From assembly GCA_900290245.1 (NCBI GenBank), contig OKRB01000118.1:1-64000 (forward strand): a stretch of 64,000 bases of DNA, written 5' to 3'. Source of the DNA: Candidatus Sulfuritelmatomonas gaucii (GTDB lineage: Bacteria; Acidobacteriota; Terriglobia; Terriglobales; Acidobacteriaceae). The position numbers were made by a program, and so were the translations under genes. Each line of letters starts with the position of its first letter. Position 1 is the stretch's first letter. Below the pieces are notes generated by a model. The model was not told the origin of the DNA. It made no database searches and worked only from the letters and a program-made list of their open reading frames with translations. Positions 54,061-63,056 of the stretch are shown one piece after another.

Positions 54061-56700
54061 TCAGTTTTCGCCAGATCGGAAACCAACGACCCGCGGAGCT
54101 GTCTTCCCCATGTAAGGCATTTCCAGGGTGAGTTTCCGCCCCTTCAGCGGCGACCACGGCTCGAAGAAATACCCACGCTCATCGAAGCCGATGCCGAAGT
54201 GACCGGTGAAGAGCGCGTCCACGCCTTGCCAGTCCTCGGGCAGATAGCCTTCGCCGCGACCGCGCGAGCCATCCCACACGTAGAACGCGCTGCCTACCGG
54301 GTTGCGTTGCTTTTGTCCCGGCAATTCGATGCCGGCGTTGAAAGTTCCCTTTTCGTACGACTGCATCAGCGGCCACAGCAGCCGTTCCGCGTCGTCTACC
54401 AACCCGGTTTGGTAGAGCGACTGGATAAAGTAATATTCGTGCGGCGGCGTGGCGCCCCCGTTCATATAGACCTGCCAGGTATCCTTCCCATCGGCCTGCT
54501 TCGGCGCGCCGCTTGTACGCGGAAAATAATCCGACGGGCTCATCGGAACCAGGTTCGTCGGCAAACCGAATTGGAAGGATTGGAAACCGATGCTCTGCAT
54601 CTTTGCCAACATGGTTTGGAGAATCGATTTCGCTCGCTCCGCCGGGACCAAACCCTGGTAGACCGCGAATCCATTCACCCAAGGAAACATGTAATCGTGC
54701 AGCTTTCCGTCCGGCGATTTCCAGCCCGCCAGTACGCCTGTCGCAGGATTGAAGAACGTTTTGAAATACACTGTCTTGATCCGTTCCGCATCCGCGCGAT
54801 AGCGCTTCGCCAGGCCCTGCCGTCCTAACAGAGCTTCCACATCGGCCATGCACAAGAAGGCTCGGTAGTCGGCCGCATTCGTCAAGGCATCGGGCCCCTC
54901 GAAGTCATACACGTCGAACCACTCCTTCCCCGGCTCATCTATCAGCCCGTCGCGATCGAAGTGCGACTCGATACGATTCGTCACCGCCTCCATCGGCTTC
55001 AGCCACTTTTTCGCCTGTGGCAAGCCTCCGATCGTGCGGATGACGTACCAGCCCGAAATCACGAGGTAAGCCGCAGTCTCGCGCGACGACTTCCACTCCG
55101 GCGATTCCACATTTACGTTGGGCATCATGTACCCGCGGGCGCCATTGAAGTATTGATCCACCGACGCCCCCACCAGTTCCATCGGCGAAATCCCGTCCTC
55201 GAGACGAGGAGCCCACACCGCCTGCTCTGCGTAGAACAACATCGCCAGCCCGCAGTTGATGCTCATCACGCTGTTGCTCACAACGCCGGTATCCGGTCGC
55301 CACTGCGTCATGTCCAGCGAGTATTTGGGAAAGCGTGGAAGCCGCGCATCTCGCTTGAGCAGCTCGGGAAGCGGCTCGACTGCCTGCACCGAGAGATGCA
55401 GCGTCGTGTGCCATGGCTGCGGTCCGATTTCGTTCAACCCGTCTTCGCTCGCAGGCAGGTGCGGCGTGATGTCTACCGCGTACGAAGTGGCCGGGAACAG
55501 CGACGACGGCCTGCGATAGAACGCAGCCGCATCGCCCGTGCGCGTGACGTATGCCGTGCCAAAATCCGGTGCGGCGAGATACGCCGGTACTTCCCCGTAA
55601 TTCATGAGCCTCGACGGATGGCAAACGAACGTCGTAGGTGTCTGGTTGGCCGCGAATTCGAAGCGGAACAATCCGCCCCGCAGCATTACCGCATGCTTCG
55701 CCGTGACCGCCAGCGAGAGATCAAACCCTCGAGCGACTGCCTGAATGGCAACTTGTTCCAACACCCCGGGCGCAACTTCCACCGGCGCATAGCGGAACAC
55801 ATTTCCGGCGCGGGTCAGTGCGCCCTTCCCCGGCGGCGTCGCGCTCTCGAACGGCCGATCCAGCACAGGGTACGCCCCGCTCTGCTGCAACAGATTTACG
55901 CCCAACTCGCCCTTTCCCAGCGAATCCAGCGCGAGCGACAAAATGCGTGGCTGCTGCTTATCCAGCACCAGCCGGTACCACGGAGTGCTGATCGCCAAGC
56001 TGCCACCGACTTCTTCGATCTTCGGAACAAATGCCGTCGGAGCCAGGCAGGCATGAGGCACGGTCGCGCCCTCGGCCGTCGTTTCGGTCGCAGCCGCAGT
56101 GCCGCCTTCAGGCGCATCTGTTCCGAAGACCTCCAACTGCGCCAGTTCGGCCAGCCACGACTGTGGCGTCACTTGAGCCGCGGTCCGCTCGATCACCAGC
56201 CGAAAATTGTCCGTGGTCACCGGAGCGAAGTGAACCGTGCAGGTGAGCGTCCCCGGGTCGAAGCGAGCGTCCTTGGCATGAAAGATGGTGCGGAACGCGG
56301 CGCCGCGCTCCAGATACTGTCCCGAAAACTCAACAGGCATCGTGGCCGCACTCGCCGCGCGCAGCACGACCTTGTCGATCCACCGCGGCCCCGCGAAATG
56401 CACCCATACCCACTGTGGCAGGTGCTGAAACTGGTTGCTTTGCCAATGGCACGGCCCAAGCGCATCGAACGCATCCGCTCCATGATTCACGGGGCACGGA
56501 ATCTGCTCTTCGGCCTTCTTGCTGCGGAACTGGAACGAACTGTACTCGACCTGCGTCCCCGGTTCACGCGAGGATGCCATATCCCGGTAGTCACTCGGCG
56601 ACTGGGATCTTCCGCTCTGGCCCAGCGCCATAAATGCGAGAACAAACGCCGCAAATCCTGCTATCTTTTGGAAGAATCGCACGAGACTTAGTACCCTCAC
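54061..56700 (-). CDS. secreted six-hairpin-type glycosidase with N-terminal discoidin-like domain
   Basis: 879 residues. A signal peptide ends near 33 ('AFMALGQSGRSQS'). An N-terminal beta-sandwich resembling a discoidin domain (about 40-200, 'WVWVHFAGPRWIDKVVLRA') and a second beta domain (230-430) are followed by a helical catalytic region of the (alpha/alpha)6 type (about 470-820): 'WKSSRETAAYLVISGWYVIRTIGG', 'DRDGLIDEPGKEWFDVYDFEGPDALTNAADYRAFL' and 'FPWVNGFAVYQGLV', as in MGH1/GH63-like enzymes. The family number and substrate are not assigned. The start is GTG 56700; GTG 56682 is a possible alternative. No close operon partner. Confidence 0.78.
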   Translation of the reverse strand: MRVLSLVRFFQKIAGFAAFVLAFMALGQSGRSQSPSDYRDMASSREPGTQVEYSSFQFRSKKAEEQIPCPVNHGADAFDALGPCHWQSNQFQHLPQWVWVHFAGPRWIDKVVLRAASAATMPVEFSGQYLERGAAFRTIFHAKDARFDPGTLTCTVHFAPVTTDNFRLVIERTAAQVTPQSWLAELAQLEVFGTDAPEGGTAAATETTAEGATVPHACLAPTAFVPKIEEVGGSLAISTPWYRLVLDKQQPRILSLALDSLGKGELGVNLLQQSGAYPVLDRPFESATPPGKGALTRAGNVFRYAPVEVAPGVLEQVAIQAVARGFDLSLAVTAKHAVMLRGGLFRFEFAANQTPTTFVCHPSRLMNYGEVPAYLAAPDFGTAYVTRTGDAAAFYRRPSSLFPATSYAVDITPHLPASEDGLNEIGPQPWHTTLHLSVQAVEPLPELLKRDARLPRFPKYSLDMTQWRPDTGVVSNSVMSINCGLAMLFYAEQAVWAPRLEDGISPMELVGASVDQYFNGARGYMMPNVNVESPEWKSSRETAAYLVISGWYVIRTIGGLPQAKKWLKPMEAVTNRIESHFDRDGLIDEPGKEWFDVYDFEGPDALTNAADYRAFLCMADVEALLGRQGLAKRYRADAERIKTVYFKTFFNPATGVLAGWKSPDGKLHDYMFPWVNGFAVYQGLVPAERAKSILQTMLAKMQSIGFQSFQFGLPTNLVPMSPSDYFPRTSGAPKQADGKDTWQVYMNGGATPPHEYYFIQSLYQTGLVDDAERLLWPLMQSYEKGTFNAGIELPGQKQRNPVGSAFYVWDGSRGRGEGYLPEDWQGVDALFTGHFGIGFDERGYFFEPWSPLKGRKLTLEMPYMGKTAPRVVGFRSGEN

Positions 56701-57163
56701 TGTCGTTGAGGTCCCCCGGCCTTCTTTCGCAGTTCCAACTCGTGCCAGTGAATCAGAGGCATATGACTCGCTGCACGGCGATGCTGCTGCCGCCTAGCGA
56801 CAATTCCAGACTATAGCGTCGAGAACGTCATTTCCGCGGATTCGTAACGGGGAACGCCGCAGGGGTCGGAGATGTGCCCTCCAACCGGGTCAACAACCCG
56901 GAACTCCGGTTTTCGGCGATCTGTGCTTTGGTTTTGCTTTTACCCATCGTGCGTGGCCCGGGCTGATCGGCAATCGATGACTCATTTACCGGTCTTCACG
57001 CTGCTGCACTCTCCAAAGCCTTCGTCGAAAGTGAGCAATGCGCTGAATTCCGCCGATTAGGAATATCGGCAGAATAGGTGTTCCCGGGAGTTCTTGAACG
57101 TTGCGGATGTCCCGTTACAGGCTGGCTTTTCTGCTATCCTACCCCACAATCTTGAGGTGTTTC
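56701..57163. other. intergenic region
   Basis: 463 bases between divergent genes, with no recognisable gene. It should contain promoters for the glycosidase (minus) and the methyltransferase (plus). The methyltransferase frame is open from 57101, but ATG 57164 is preferred. Confidence 0.35.
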
Positions 57164-58204
57164 ATGGCTCAACCTAACAGCGGCATCGGTAATGTGGCAC
57201 CCAATACGGCGCTGGTGCAAATGGCGATGGCGTATTCCCGCAGCTGCGTCCTTTGCGCCGCTGCGCGTCTCGGCATTGCGGATGCACTCGGAGATGAAGT
57301 CTGCAGCGTCGATCAACTGGCCGAGGCCTGTCAGGCCGATGCCGATGCTCTGTATCGCCTGCTGCGTACCCTGGCCAGCGTCGGCGTTACGCAAGAAACG
57401 GCGCCACAACATTTCCGGCTAACCCCGTTTGGAAGGCCGCTACGGAGGGACGTGCCCCAGTCGGCATGGCCAGCCGTCGTTTTCTGGGCGGATCTGCTCG
57501 CCGACAGCTGGTCCCTCCTCACCGATTGCGTCCGAACGGGCAAGCCTGCCGCACAGGTGCGCGATCCGAACGTGCCTTCTCGCTGGTCACAAGATCCTGA
57601 AGCGAGCTCGATCTTTCGTGCTGTCATGGGCACGGCTCCCGCAGAAGATTACGTTCCCATCGCCAGGGCATGGGACTTTTCCCGCGCGAAGGTGGTGGCT
57701 GATCTTGGCGGAGGCGGGGGCTCACTGATTCTCGCAGTTCTGGAACTCAACCCTCATCTACTAGGCATGCTCGTCGATTGGGAGACCAGCCTGGATGCAG
57801 CCAGGCCGCGCTTCGCGGACGAAAAGGTCTCTTCCCGGTGCCGGCTGCTCGCGGCAGATTTGACCCAATCTGTTCCAGCCCGCGCCGATGTGTACATGCT
57901 CAAACATGTTCTGCACGGGTGTCAGGACCTGAAGGCAATCACGATTCTCAAGAACTGCCGCGCGGTGATTCCCGAGAACGGCACCCTGCTGGTCATCGAA
58001 TTCATACTGCCTCCGCTGGTCGCTCAGGCAGACCCGCATCTTGAAGGCCACCTGATGAGCGACCTCAACATGCTTGCTGTTACGGGCGGCAGAGAACGAA
58101 GTGAGCGTGAATGGAGGACACTCCTTGGAGCAGCAGGTTTTCACTTGACCGAAGCCTACCCGGTTGGCAGCGATGTGGCAGTCCTCGAGGCAAAGCCAGC
58201 TTAG
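57164..58204 (+). CDS. SAM-dependent O-methyltransferase (COMT-like)
   Basis: 346 residues. An N-terminal winged-helix dimerisation domain ('AAARLGIADALGDEVCSVDQLAEACQADADALYRLLRTLASVGV') precedes a Rossmann methyltransferase domain with the SAM motif 'VVADLGGGGGSLILAVLELNP' (about 178-198), 'LLAADLTQSVPARADVYMLKHVLHG' containing the catalytic-type His, and the C-terminal 'NMLAVTGGRERSEREWRTLLGAAGF'. This is the plant-COMT/antibiotic O-methyltransferase family; the substrate is unknown. GAGG lies six bases before the ATG. It is 156 bases upstream of the toxin-antitoxin pair but has no evident link. Confidence 0.9.
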   Translation: MAQPNSGIGNVAPNTALVQMAMAYSRSCVLCAAARLGIADALGDEVCSVDQLAEACQADADALYRLLRTLASVGVTQETAPQHFRLTPFGRPLRRDVPQSAWPAVVFWADLLADSWSLLTDCVRTGKPAAQVRDPNVPSRWSQDPEASSIFRAVMGTAPAEDYVPIARAWDFSRAKVVADLGGGGGSLILAVLELNPHLLGMLVDWETSLDAARPRFADEKVSSRCRLLAADLTQSVPARADVYMLKHVLHGCQDLKAITILKNCRAVIPENGTLLVIEFILPPLVAQADPHLEGHLMSDLNMLAVTGGRERSEREWRTLLGAAGFHLTEAYPVGSDVAVLEAKPA

Positions 58205-58311
58205 GCTGTGACTGTTTTTCGCTTCAAGTCGGTTGTCTCTGTCTATTAGCGCGTCATCGCCAGTGCGTTTTGCGCGCCTGGACGCCCGGGGGACTGTTCG
58301 CGATTTTTGTC

Positions 58312-58403
58312 TTTACAATCCGAAACAGGAGTATATAATCTCCTTATCGGGAGGTTGTCTATGGCAACCCTTCTCAGCTACCCAGAAACTCGGTATACTC
58401 CTG
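58312..58403 (+). promoter_or_regulatory. promoter and inverted-repeat operator of the Xre/RES pair
   Basis: TTTACA at 58312-58317 and TATAAT at 58334-58339, spaced 16, precede the antitoxin ATG (58361). The -10 box sits inside AGGAG-(8)-CTCCT at 58327-58344. A perfect 10-base inverted repeat, CAGGAGTATA at 58326-58335 and TATACTCCTG at 58394-58403, spans the promoter and the first codons. These are good candidates for antitoxin autoregulation. Confidence 0.65.
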
Positions 58404-58801
58404 AGCCACTTGTCGATTTCAATTCGGCCGAGGAGCGCAAGCGGCTCAGCGGATCTGCCCTCACCGGATTCTTCAAGATGATGGAGATTTGGAAAGTCCG
58501 TGATGAGGACGCCAGGATGCTCCTCGGTGGTATCTCGAATGGGCCGTTCTATGAGATGAAGAAGAACCCGAAGCGTAAGGTTCTTGACGTGGACCGGATG
58601 TTCCGCATCTCGTACCTTCTTGGGATCTTCAAAGCAGTCAACATCTTGCACGGTCAGGAGCTCGCCGACGAGTGGGTACGGCTTCCGAACAGCAATTCCA
58701 TGTTCGGTGGGAAGACTCCTTTGCAGTACATGATCGACGGCGGCTTGCCGGCAATGCAGAACGTCCGCCGCCTGTTGGACGCCCGACGTGGAGGAGTGTA
58801 G
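58361..58801 (+). CDS. Xre/MbcA/ParS-type antitoxin (toxin-binding domain)
   Basis: 146 residues. The N-terminal helical DNA-binding-like part ('LSGSALTGFFKMMEIWKVRDEDARMLLGG') leads to the MbcA/ParS/Xre toxin-binding domain ('DRMFRISYLLGIFKAVNILHG', 'ADEWVRLPNSNSMFGGKTPLQYMIDGGLPAMQNVRRLLDARRG'). It should neutralise the RES toxin encoded four bases downstream and repress the operon. GGGAGG lies six to seven bases before ATG 58361; the longer frame from 58307 runs across the promoter and is rejected. Confidence 0.92.
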   Translation: MATLLSYPETRYTPEPLVDFNSAEERKRLSGSALTGFFKMMEIWKVRDEDARMLLGGISNGPFYEMKKNPKRKVLDVDRMFRISYLLGIFKAVNILHGQELADEWVRLPNSNSMFGGKTPLQYMIDGGLPAMQNVRRLLDARRGGV

Positions 58802-58805
58802 GCCT

Positions 58806-59543
58806 GTGCCAAGGATCAATTTCAAGCACCAACCAAGCGGGAGGGCAAATGCTCTCCCGCTTCTTTCTGCGATCGCATTCAAGGACACACGCCGGCTCAT
58901 TCAGTCCAAGTACAGTCCGAAAGCAGAGAGCGTGCTTACCCGGCTGGCTCGCGATGAAGACGTTCTCAGCGAACTCTTTCAGACTGAAAGCAGGACCAAC
59001 GAACGGCTGGAAGCTGAATTTGGCTTGCTTCCTGGAATAAGCCCACAGGAGCTCGTCGCAAACGTTCCGTATGCGAGCGTCATAAATGCGGCATTCACCC
59101 ACGCCCACCCAGCCGGAACACGGTTCAGTGGCCCGTTTCGCGGCGCCTGGTACGCTGCAAGAAGAATTCAGACGGCCCAGGCGGAAGTCATATACCATGC
59201 GACCGTCTCGCTCTCAGAGGTTGGAAAGTTCAAGGATGAGGTGACCTACGACGAATACCTCGCCAACTTTACAGGTCAGTTTCACGACCTGCGGACCAGC
59301 CAGAAATTCGCCGCGGCCCTCGATCCCGCCAGCTACACGCTCTCTCAAACTCTGGGTCAAACTCTCCTCCTGGTTGGATCCCTCGGAATGGTTTATCCGA
59401 GCGTGCGCCATACTGGAGGCGTTTGTCTTGTCTGCTTCCGGCCGGCGCTCGTGGCCCACGTTCGCAAAGGGCGGACATTTCGGTTCCGTTGGACCGGCAC
59501 ACCAAAGCCGTCTATCGAGTCGGTTAGCGGTTCTCTGAAGTAA
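58806..59543 (+). CDS. RES-domain toxin (NAD+-degrading family)
   Basis: 245 residues from GTG 58806, four bases after the antitoxin stop with GGAGGAG upstream. The RES-domain blocks are 'GTRFSGPFRGAWYAARRIQTAQAEVIYH' (Arg106, Tyr116 and Glu127 at the positions expected for active-site residues) and 'LGMVYPSVRHTGGVCLVCFRP' with the conserved Ser. Known RES toxins such as MbcT and Res deplete NAD+. The protein is a little longer at the N-terminus than many homologues. Active-site assignments are from family pattern, not structure. Confidence 0.9.
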   Translation: MPRINFKHQPSGRANALPLLSAIAFKDTRRLIQSKYSPKAESVLTRLARDEDVLSELFQTESRTNERLEAEFGLLPGISPQELVANVPYASVINAAFTHAHPAGTRFSGPFRGAWYAARRIQTAQAEVIYHATVSLSEVGKFKDEVTYDEYLANFTGQFHDLRTSQKFAAALDPASYTLSQTLGQTLLLVGSLGMVYPSVRHTGGVCLVCFRPALVAHVRKGRTFRFRWTGTPKPSIESVSGSLK

Positions 59544-59705
59544 CCCTCACCGCACTCCGGACTTGAAGTCATCTCCTCCTCACCTTCCGCTTCACAGGAT
59601 GATCGCGTTTCGAAAGCCACGCCCTCAGTCCTCGCTTGATTCAGCTCACGATCGGATGGGTTTGATGCCGTTTGCCTACAATTGCCTGCATCTAATCGGA
59701 TTGGA

Positions 59706-60716
59706 ATGAAGGCGAGCACAAAACAAGCGCTAACCGTTGTGGTTACCGGAGCATCCGCAGGGCTGAGCCGGGCCATTGCCCAGGAGTTTGGCAAGGCGGG
59801 AACGCAAGTTGGGTTGATCTCCCGAGATCAAGCGGCTCTTAACGCGGCCGCAGCAGAAGTCGAGCAACTCGGCGGAACGGCCGCCTCCTATGTGGCTGAC
59901 GTGAGCAATGATCAGGCAGTTGAAAATGCGGCTGCGCATTTTGAAGAGCATCTCGGGCCAATCGACGTGTGGGTGAACAATGCCATGGTGTCTGTGTTTT
60001 CACCGATCAAGGAGATGGAACCTGCGGAGTTTCGGCGAGTCACCGAGGTAAGCTATCTGGGCTATGTCCACGGCACCCTCGCGGCCCTTAGGCGGATGCT
60101 GCCGCGAAATCATGGCCGCATCATTCAGATTGGTTCGGCGCTTGCTGTCCGGAGCATACCGCTACAGTCAGCATACTGCGCCACCAAACATGCGATCGTT
60201 GGATTCACCGACTCGCTGCGATGTGAACTTGTTCATGACAAGAGCCGTGTGAAGGCAATCGTTGTTCACATGCCCGCGATGAATACACCGCAGTTCACAT
60301 GGGTAAAAAGCCGGTTGCCCAATCTTCCGCAGCCGGTCCCTCCAATCTATGACCCTGAGGTTGGGGCGAAGGTAGCACTACATGCAGCGCTTACCGCTTC
60401 ACCGCGGCGGGAGTACTGGGTTGGCGGGTCCACGGTGAAGGCAATTGTGGGTCAAAAACTGTTTCCCGGATTGCTCGATATTTATCTAGGCAAGACTGGC
60501 TACAAAGCGCAGCAACGTGAGATCCCTGACTCGCCAGATCGCACAAACAACGTGCATCGACCGGTGCCAAGTTCATTTGGCGCTCAGGGTCCGTTCGAAT
60601 CGAAATCCCACCCCATTAGCCTGGAAGCGGAGGTATCGAAACATCGCGGCTGGTTCATATTCGGGTGCGGCATCCTTGCCGCTGCTCTCTGTGCCAGGAG
60701 AATCCTGGATCACTAA
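59706..60716 (+). CDS. short-chain dehydrogenase with C-terminal membrane anchor
   Basis: 336 residues. It has the Rossmann SDR core: nucleotide motif 'TGASAGLSRAIA' (where the usual last Gly of TGxxxGxG is Ser), 'NNAM', catalytic Ser in 'IQIGSALAVRS' and 'YCATK' (Tyr/Lys). A 90-residue C-terminal extension ends in a hydrophobic segment ('FIFGCGILAAALCARRI'). Such long SDRs are common in soil bacteria; substrate unknown. ATG 59706 is chosen; the frame is open to 59682. No operon partner. Confidence 0.87.
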   Translation: MKASTKQALTVVVTGASAGLSRAIAQEFGKAGTQVGLISRDQAALNAAAAEVEQLGGTAASYVADVSNDQAVENAAAHFEEHLGPIDVWVNNAMVSVFSPIKEMEPAEFRRVTEVSYLGYVHGTLAALRRMLPRNHGRIIQIGSALAVRSIPLQSAYCATKHAIVGFTDSLRCELVHDKSRVKAIVVHMPAMNTPQFTWVKSRLPNLPQPVPPIYDPEVGAKVALHAALTASPRREYWVGGSTVKAIVGQKLFPGLLDIYLGKTGYKAQQREIPDSPDRTNNVHRPVPSSFGAQGPFESKSHPISLEAEVSKHRGWFIFGCGILAAALCARRILDH

Positions 60717-61106
60717 ATCAGCCGTGGATTGCCCTTGAACCTTGTGACCGGTGCGCTCAGATCGTAGCAAATTCCCGGTTCGATGAGATCGCGATAGTAA
60801 GAAGTCAATCGCATCGAATTCGCCAAATGACGCTGTTCCGTTTTCGTCCCCTGTTGACCCATCTTTTTGCAAAGAAACCCGGTCGCTCTTTCAGCCATCG
60901 CAAGAGAGGTTGGGCACGTTTTGGGTACAAATTCGCCCAGAATTCGTACCACAATAAATGACAGTTCCTTCAGGGGATATTTTGGTGCCGGGAGGGGGGT
61001 CGAACCTTTTCCGGTGTTCGAAATACGCAAGTTGCTGATTTCAGAATCGACAAAATCGCTCAAATCGCCAAGACACAAAATCTGCTGTATAGAATGCCCT
61101 CAACAA
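60717..61106. other. intergenic region
   Basis: 390 bases with no convincing gene. A minus-strand frame (60713-61078) is open, but its product shows no recognisable feature. It contains the tRNA-like fragment at 60983-61006. Confidence 0.35.
60983..61006 (-). other. tRNA 3'-end-like fragment
   Basis: On the minus strand this reads GGTTCGACCCCCC followed by TCCCGGCACCA, like a tRNA T-loop, acceptor strand and CCA, but one base shorter than required. No matching 5' acceptor strand or anticodon arm lies upstream, so there is no complete tRNA. Confidence 0.4.
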
Positions 61107-61313
61107 TCAAGTCGCATCCTCATACTCCAGCCGGACCGAGTTTTGGCGAGGGACAAGTTGCGCCAGCAATTGCCGCTTGTGCTCCGGCACGGAGCTATTC
61201 TCGATCGCTGCGCATTCTGCGACGTGCAACAACATCGCGCCTGCCTCCCTCGCAAAACGAGTCCCATGTAGTGCGTCATAGCGCTCGAAATCTGGTAGAC
61301 AATGAGGTCGCAT
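61107..61313 (-). CDS. possible small hypothetical protein
   Basis: 68 residues from ATG 61313. It has a helical, charged composition ('DALHGTRFAREAGAMLLHVA', 'ECAAIENSSVPEHKRQLLAQ') that looks more protein-like than its neighbours in other frames. The ribosome-binding site is weak and no family is recognised. Confidence 0.3.
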   Translation of the reverse strand: MRPHCLPDFERYDALHGTRFAREAGAMLLHVAECAAIENSSVPEHKRQLLAQLVPRQNSVRLEYEDAT

Positions 61314-61492
61314 CTCGGCTGGCAAGTAAATTTCAGGTCCCGCGAATCATGAACGGATGTCCACCTTGAAGCGGACACAATCGTCGGCCAGTATCATTTC
61401 GTTTGCGCGCACCTTGTCTCATACGAGCGCCCTGGATCAACATAAGAACGGCATTCGTGCGTGGCGCATGCAGAAACCTGCGCCGGGTGAAT

Positions 61493-62974
61493 CTATCGTC
61501 CATCGCCTCGCCATTCGAAGGTGGCCGTGGTGTTGATCGGTAACGTGCTGTGAAACGCCCGGCCGTGCCAAACGATCTTGAATGTTTGCGGGTCCGCCGT
61601 GTCGTTGTAAGCAATCAGGACCAGCGAGCCATCGGGATTCTGAAAGGCGACGTTCAACACTTTTGGATTGTCATCCGATTGAATGCGAACGGCGCCATTG
61701 GGCACGAACTTCGTGAACTGGCCCAGCGTATAGTACTCGGTGGTGTAGTCCACCGTCCCGGCCCGCGCATCGTCGGTGTGCACAACCACGAGGCCGGTGC
61801 AGATGGCACAACCGCCACGATGGGGCCCGAGGTTCTCGTCAGTCGCAACCGGCCACTTCACAAAGCTCTCCCCCCAGTTTCGGAAGACGTTGACCATGTC
61901 GCGCATGTCCTGCTTCTGCTGCTTGCTGCCGGCGCCGAATCCGGAGCGCTCCGTCATAAACATCTCGATGCCGTAGCGGTCATGCAATTCGGATTGAATG
62001 GCTGGCGGGCCGCTATAGCCGTGCCAGGCCAAGCCGCCCACGAAGGGCGAGTTCCGGATCGCCGGATCGGCAAGCAGCGGCTCGACGAGATCGGCGGCGC
62101 TCCAGTTGTAGTCGAGAAGCAGGATCTTCGTGGTCAGGTGGTTCTTCTCGAAGGCCAGGAACCAGTAGCCCTTGAGCATCGTCGCCATCTCCGCGGAGGT
62201 AATGGTGCGCAGCGACGGGTAATTGACATCCTCGCAGCAGGTGGGCTCGTTATTCAGGCTCACGTAGTTCACGTGCAGGCCATGCGCTTCGTAGGCCTGG
62301 ATCGCCTTCACAAAATAGTTGGCGTGATGGGCATAGTATTGCGGCAGCACGTCACCAGCTACCAGCGATCCGCTCGACTTCATCCAGGCCGGAGGGCTCC
62401 ACGCATTGATCATCAGCGTGAGCCTGGGATTCAGCTTCCGCGCCGTGAGCGTCAGGGGAATGACGTCGGTGAGGTCGTGATCGATGCTAAAGTTTGGCAG
62501 ACTCGGATCATTGCGGTCCGCCGCGTTATCGTCGAGGGTGTACCATTCGCGCGTCAGGTCGCTCGAGCCGACGGGGTTGCGAAGAAAGCTAATGCCGATT
62601 CCCTCGACCGGGTCGAAGAGACGCCTCATCACCTCGTCGCGCTGCACGGGCGAAAGCTTTTGATTGATCAGCCACGCGGCGCCGTCCGTAAACGCGGCCC
62701 CTCCACCCTTCAGGCTTTGATAGGCCACCCTCTCGTTTACGTGGATCTCTCCAACGCTATCTTGAGAATCCTCTCCGAAGGTTAGGTCGGGCTGCTTCTC
62801 GAGGCCGACGACGATTCCGTGTTCATCTGTTGTGGTGATCCACGATTGCACCGGCACCTGCTGCGCCTGGGCGAAGGACCCTGCAAAACAGACCACCGCA
62901 ACCCATTTCAGCGGCGATACCGACTGACACACCGGTTTGCACCTCGTAAATTCAAGATTGCTACGTTTGTTCAA
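61493..62974 (-). CDS. GH30 glycoside hydrolase
   Basis: 493 residues. A signal peptide ends near 38 ('VAVVCFAGSFAQA'). The GH30 barrel is recognisable from 'GGGAAFTDGAAWLI', 'GIGISFLRNPVGSSDLTREWYTLDD', 'SPPAWMKSSGSLVAG', the acid/base motif 'YVSLNNEPTCCED' and the nucleophile region 'EMFMTERSG'. A C-terminal beta domain follows ('NVAFQNPDGSLVLIAYNDT'). GH30 enzymes cleave beta-glucosyl, beta-xylosyl or glucuronoxylan linkages; the subfamily is not assigned. It lies 82 bases downstream of a second GH30 gene on the same strand, so the two are probably co-transcribed. Confidence 0.9.
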   Translation of the reverse strand: MNKRSNLEFTRCKPVCQSVSPLKWVAVVCFAGSFAQAQQVPVQSWITTTDEHGIVVGLEKQPDLTFGEDSQDSVGEIHVNERVAYQSLKGGGAAFTDGAAWLINQKLSPVQRDEVMRRLFDPVEGIGISFLRNPVGSSDLTREWYTLDDNAADRNDPSLPNFSIDHDLTDVIPLTLTARKLNPRLTLMINAWSPPAWMKSSGSLVAGDVLPQYYAHHANYFVKAIQAYEAHGLHVNYVSLNNEPTCCEDVNYPSLRTITSAEMATMLKGYWFLAFEKNHLTTKILLLDYNWSAADLVEPLLADPAIRNSPFVGGLAWHGYSGPPAIQSELHDRYGIEMFMTERSGFGAGSKQQKQDMRDMVNVFRNWGESFVKWPVATDENLGPHRGGCAICTGLVVVHTDDARAGTVDYTTEYYTLGQFTKFVPNGAVRIQSDDNPKVLNVAFQNPDGSLVLIAYNDTADPQTFKIVWHGRAFHSTLPINTTATFEWRGDGR

Positions 62975-63056
62975 GGAAGGCCGTTGATACGCCTCCGTCT
63001 CAAAATCTACCTATTCTCCAATTCGCGCCAAACCTGGTCCAAGCTCAGCTGGCGCT

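Noticed and set aside
54961-56691. 576-codon plus-strand open frame
   Set aside because: It is antisense to the glycosidase, Arg/His-rich, without domain or signal; a GC-rich codon shadow.
60983-61080. Complete tRNA gene
   Set aside because: No 5' acceptor partner, anticodon arm or correct spacing was found upstream of the T-arm-like sequence.
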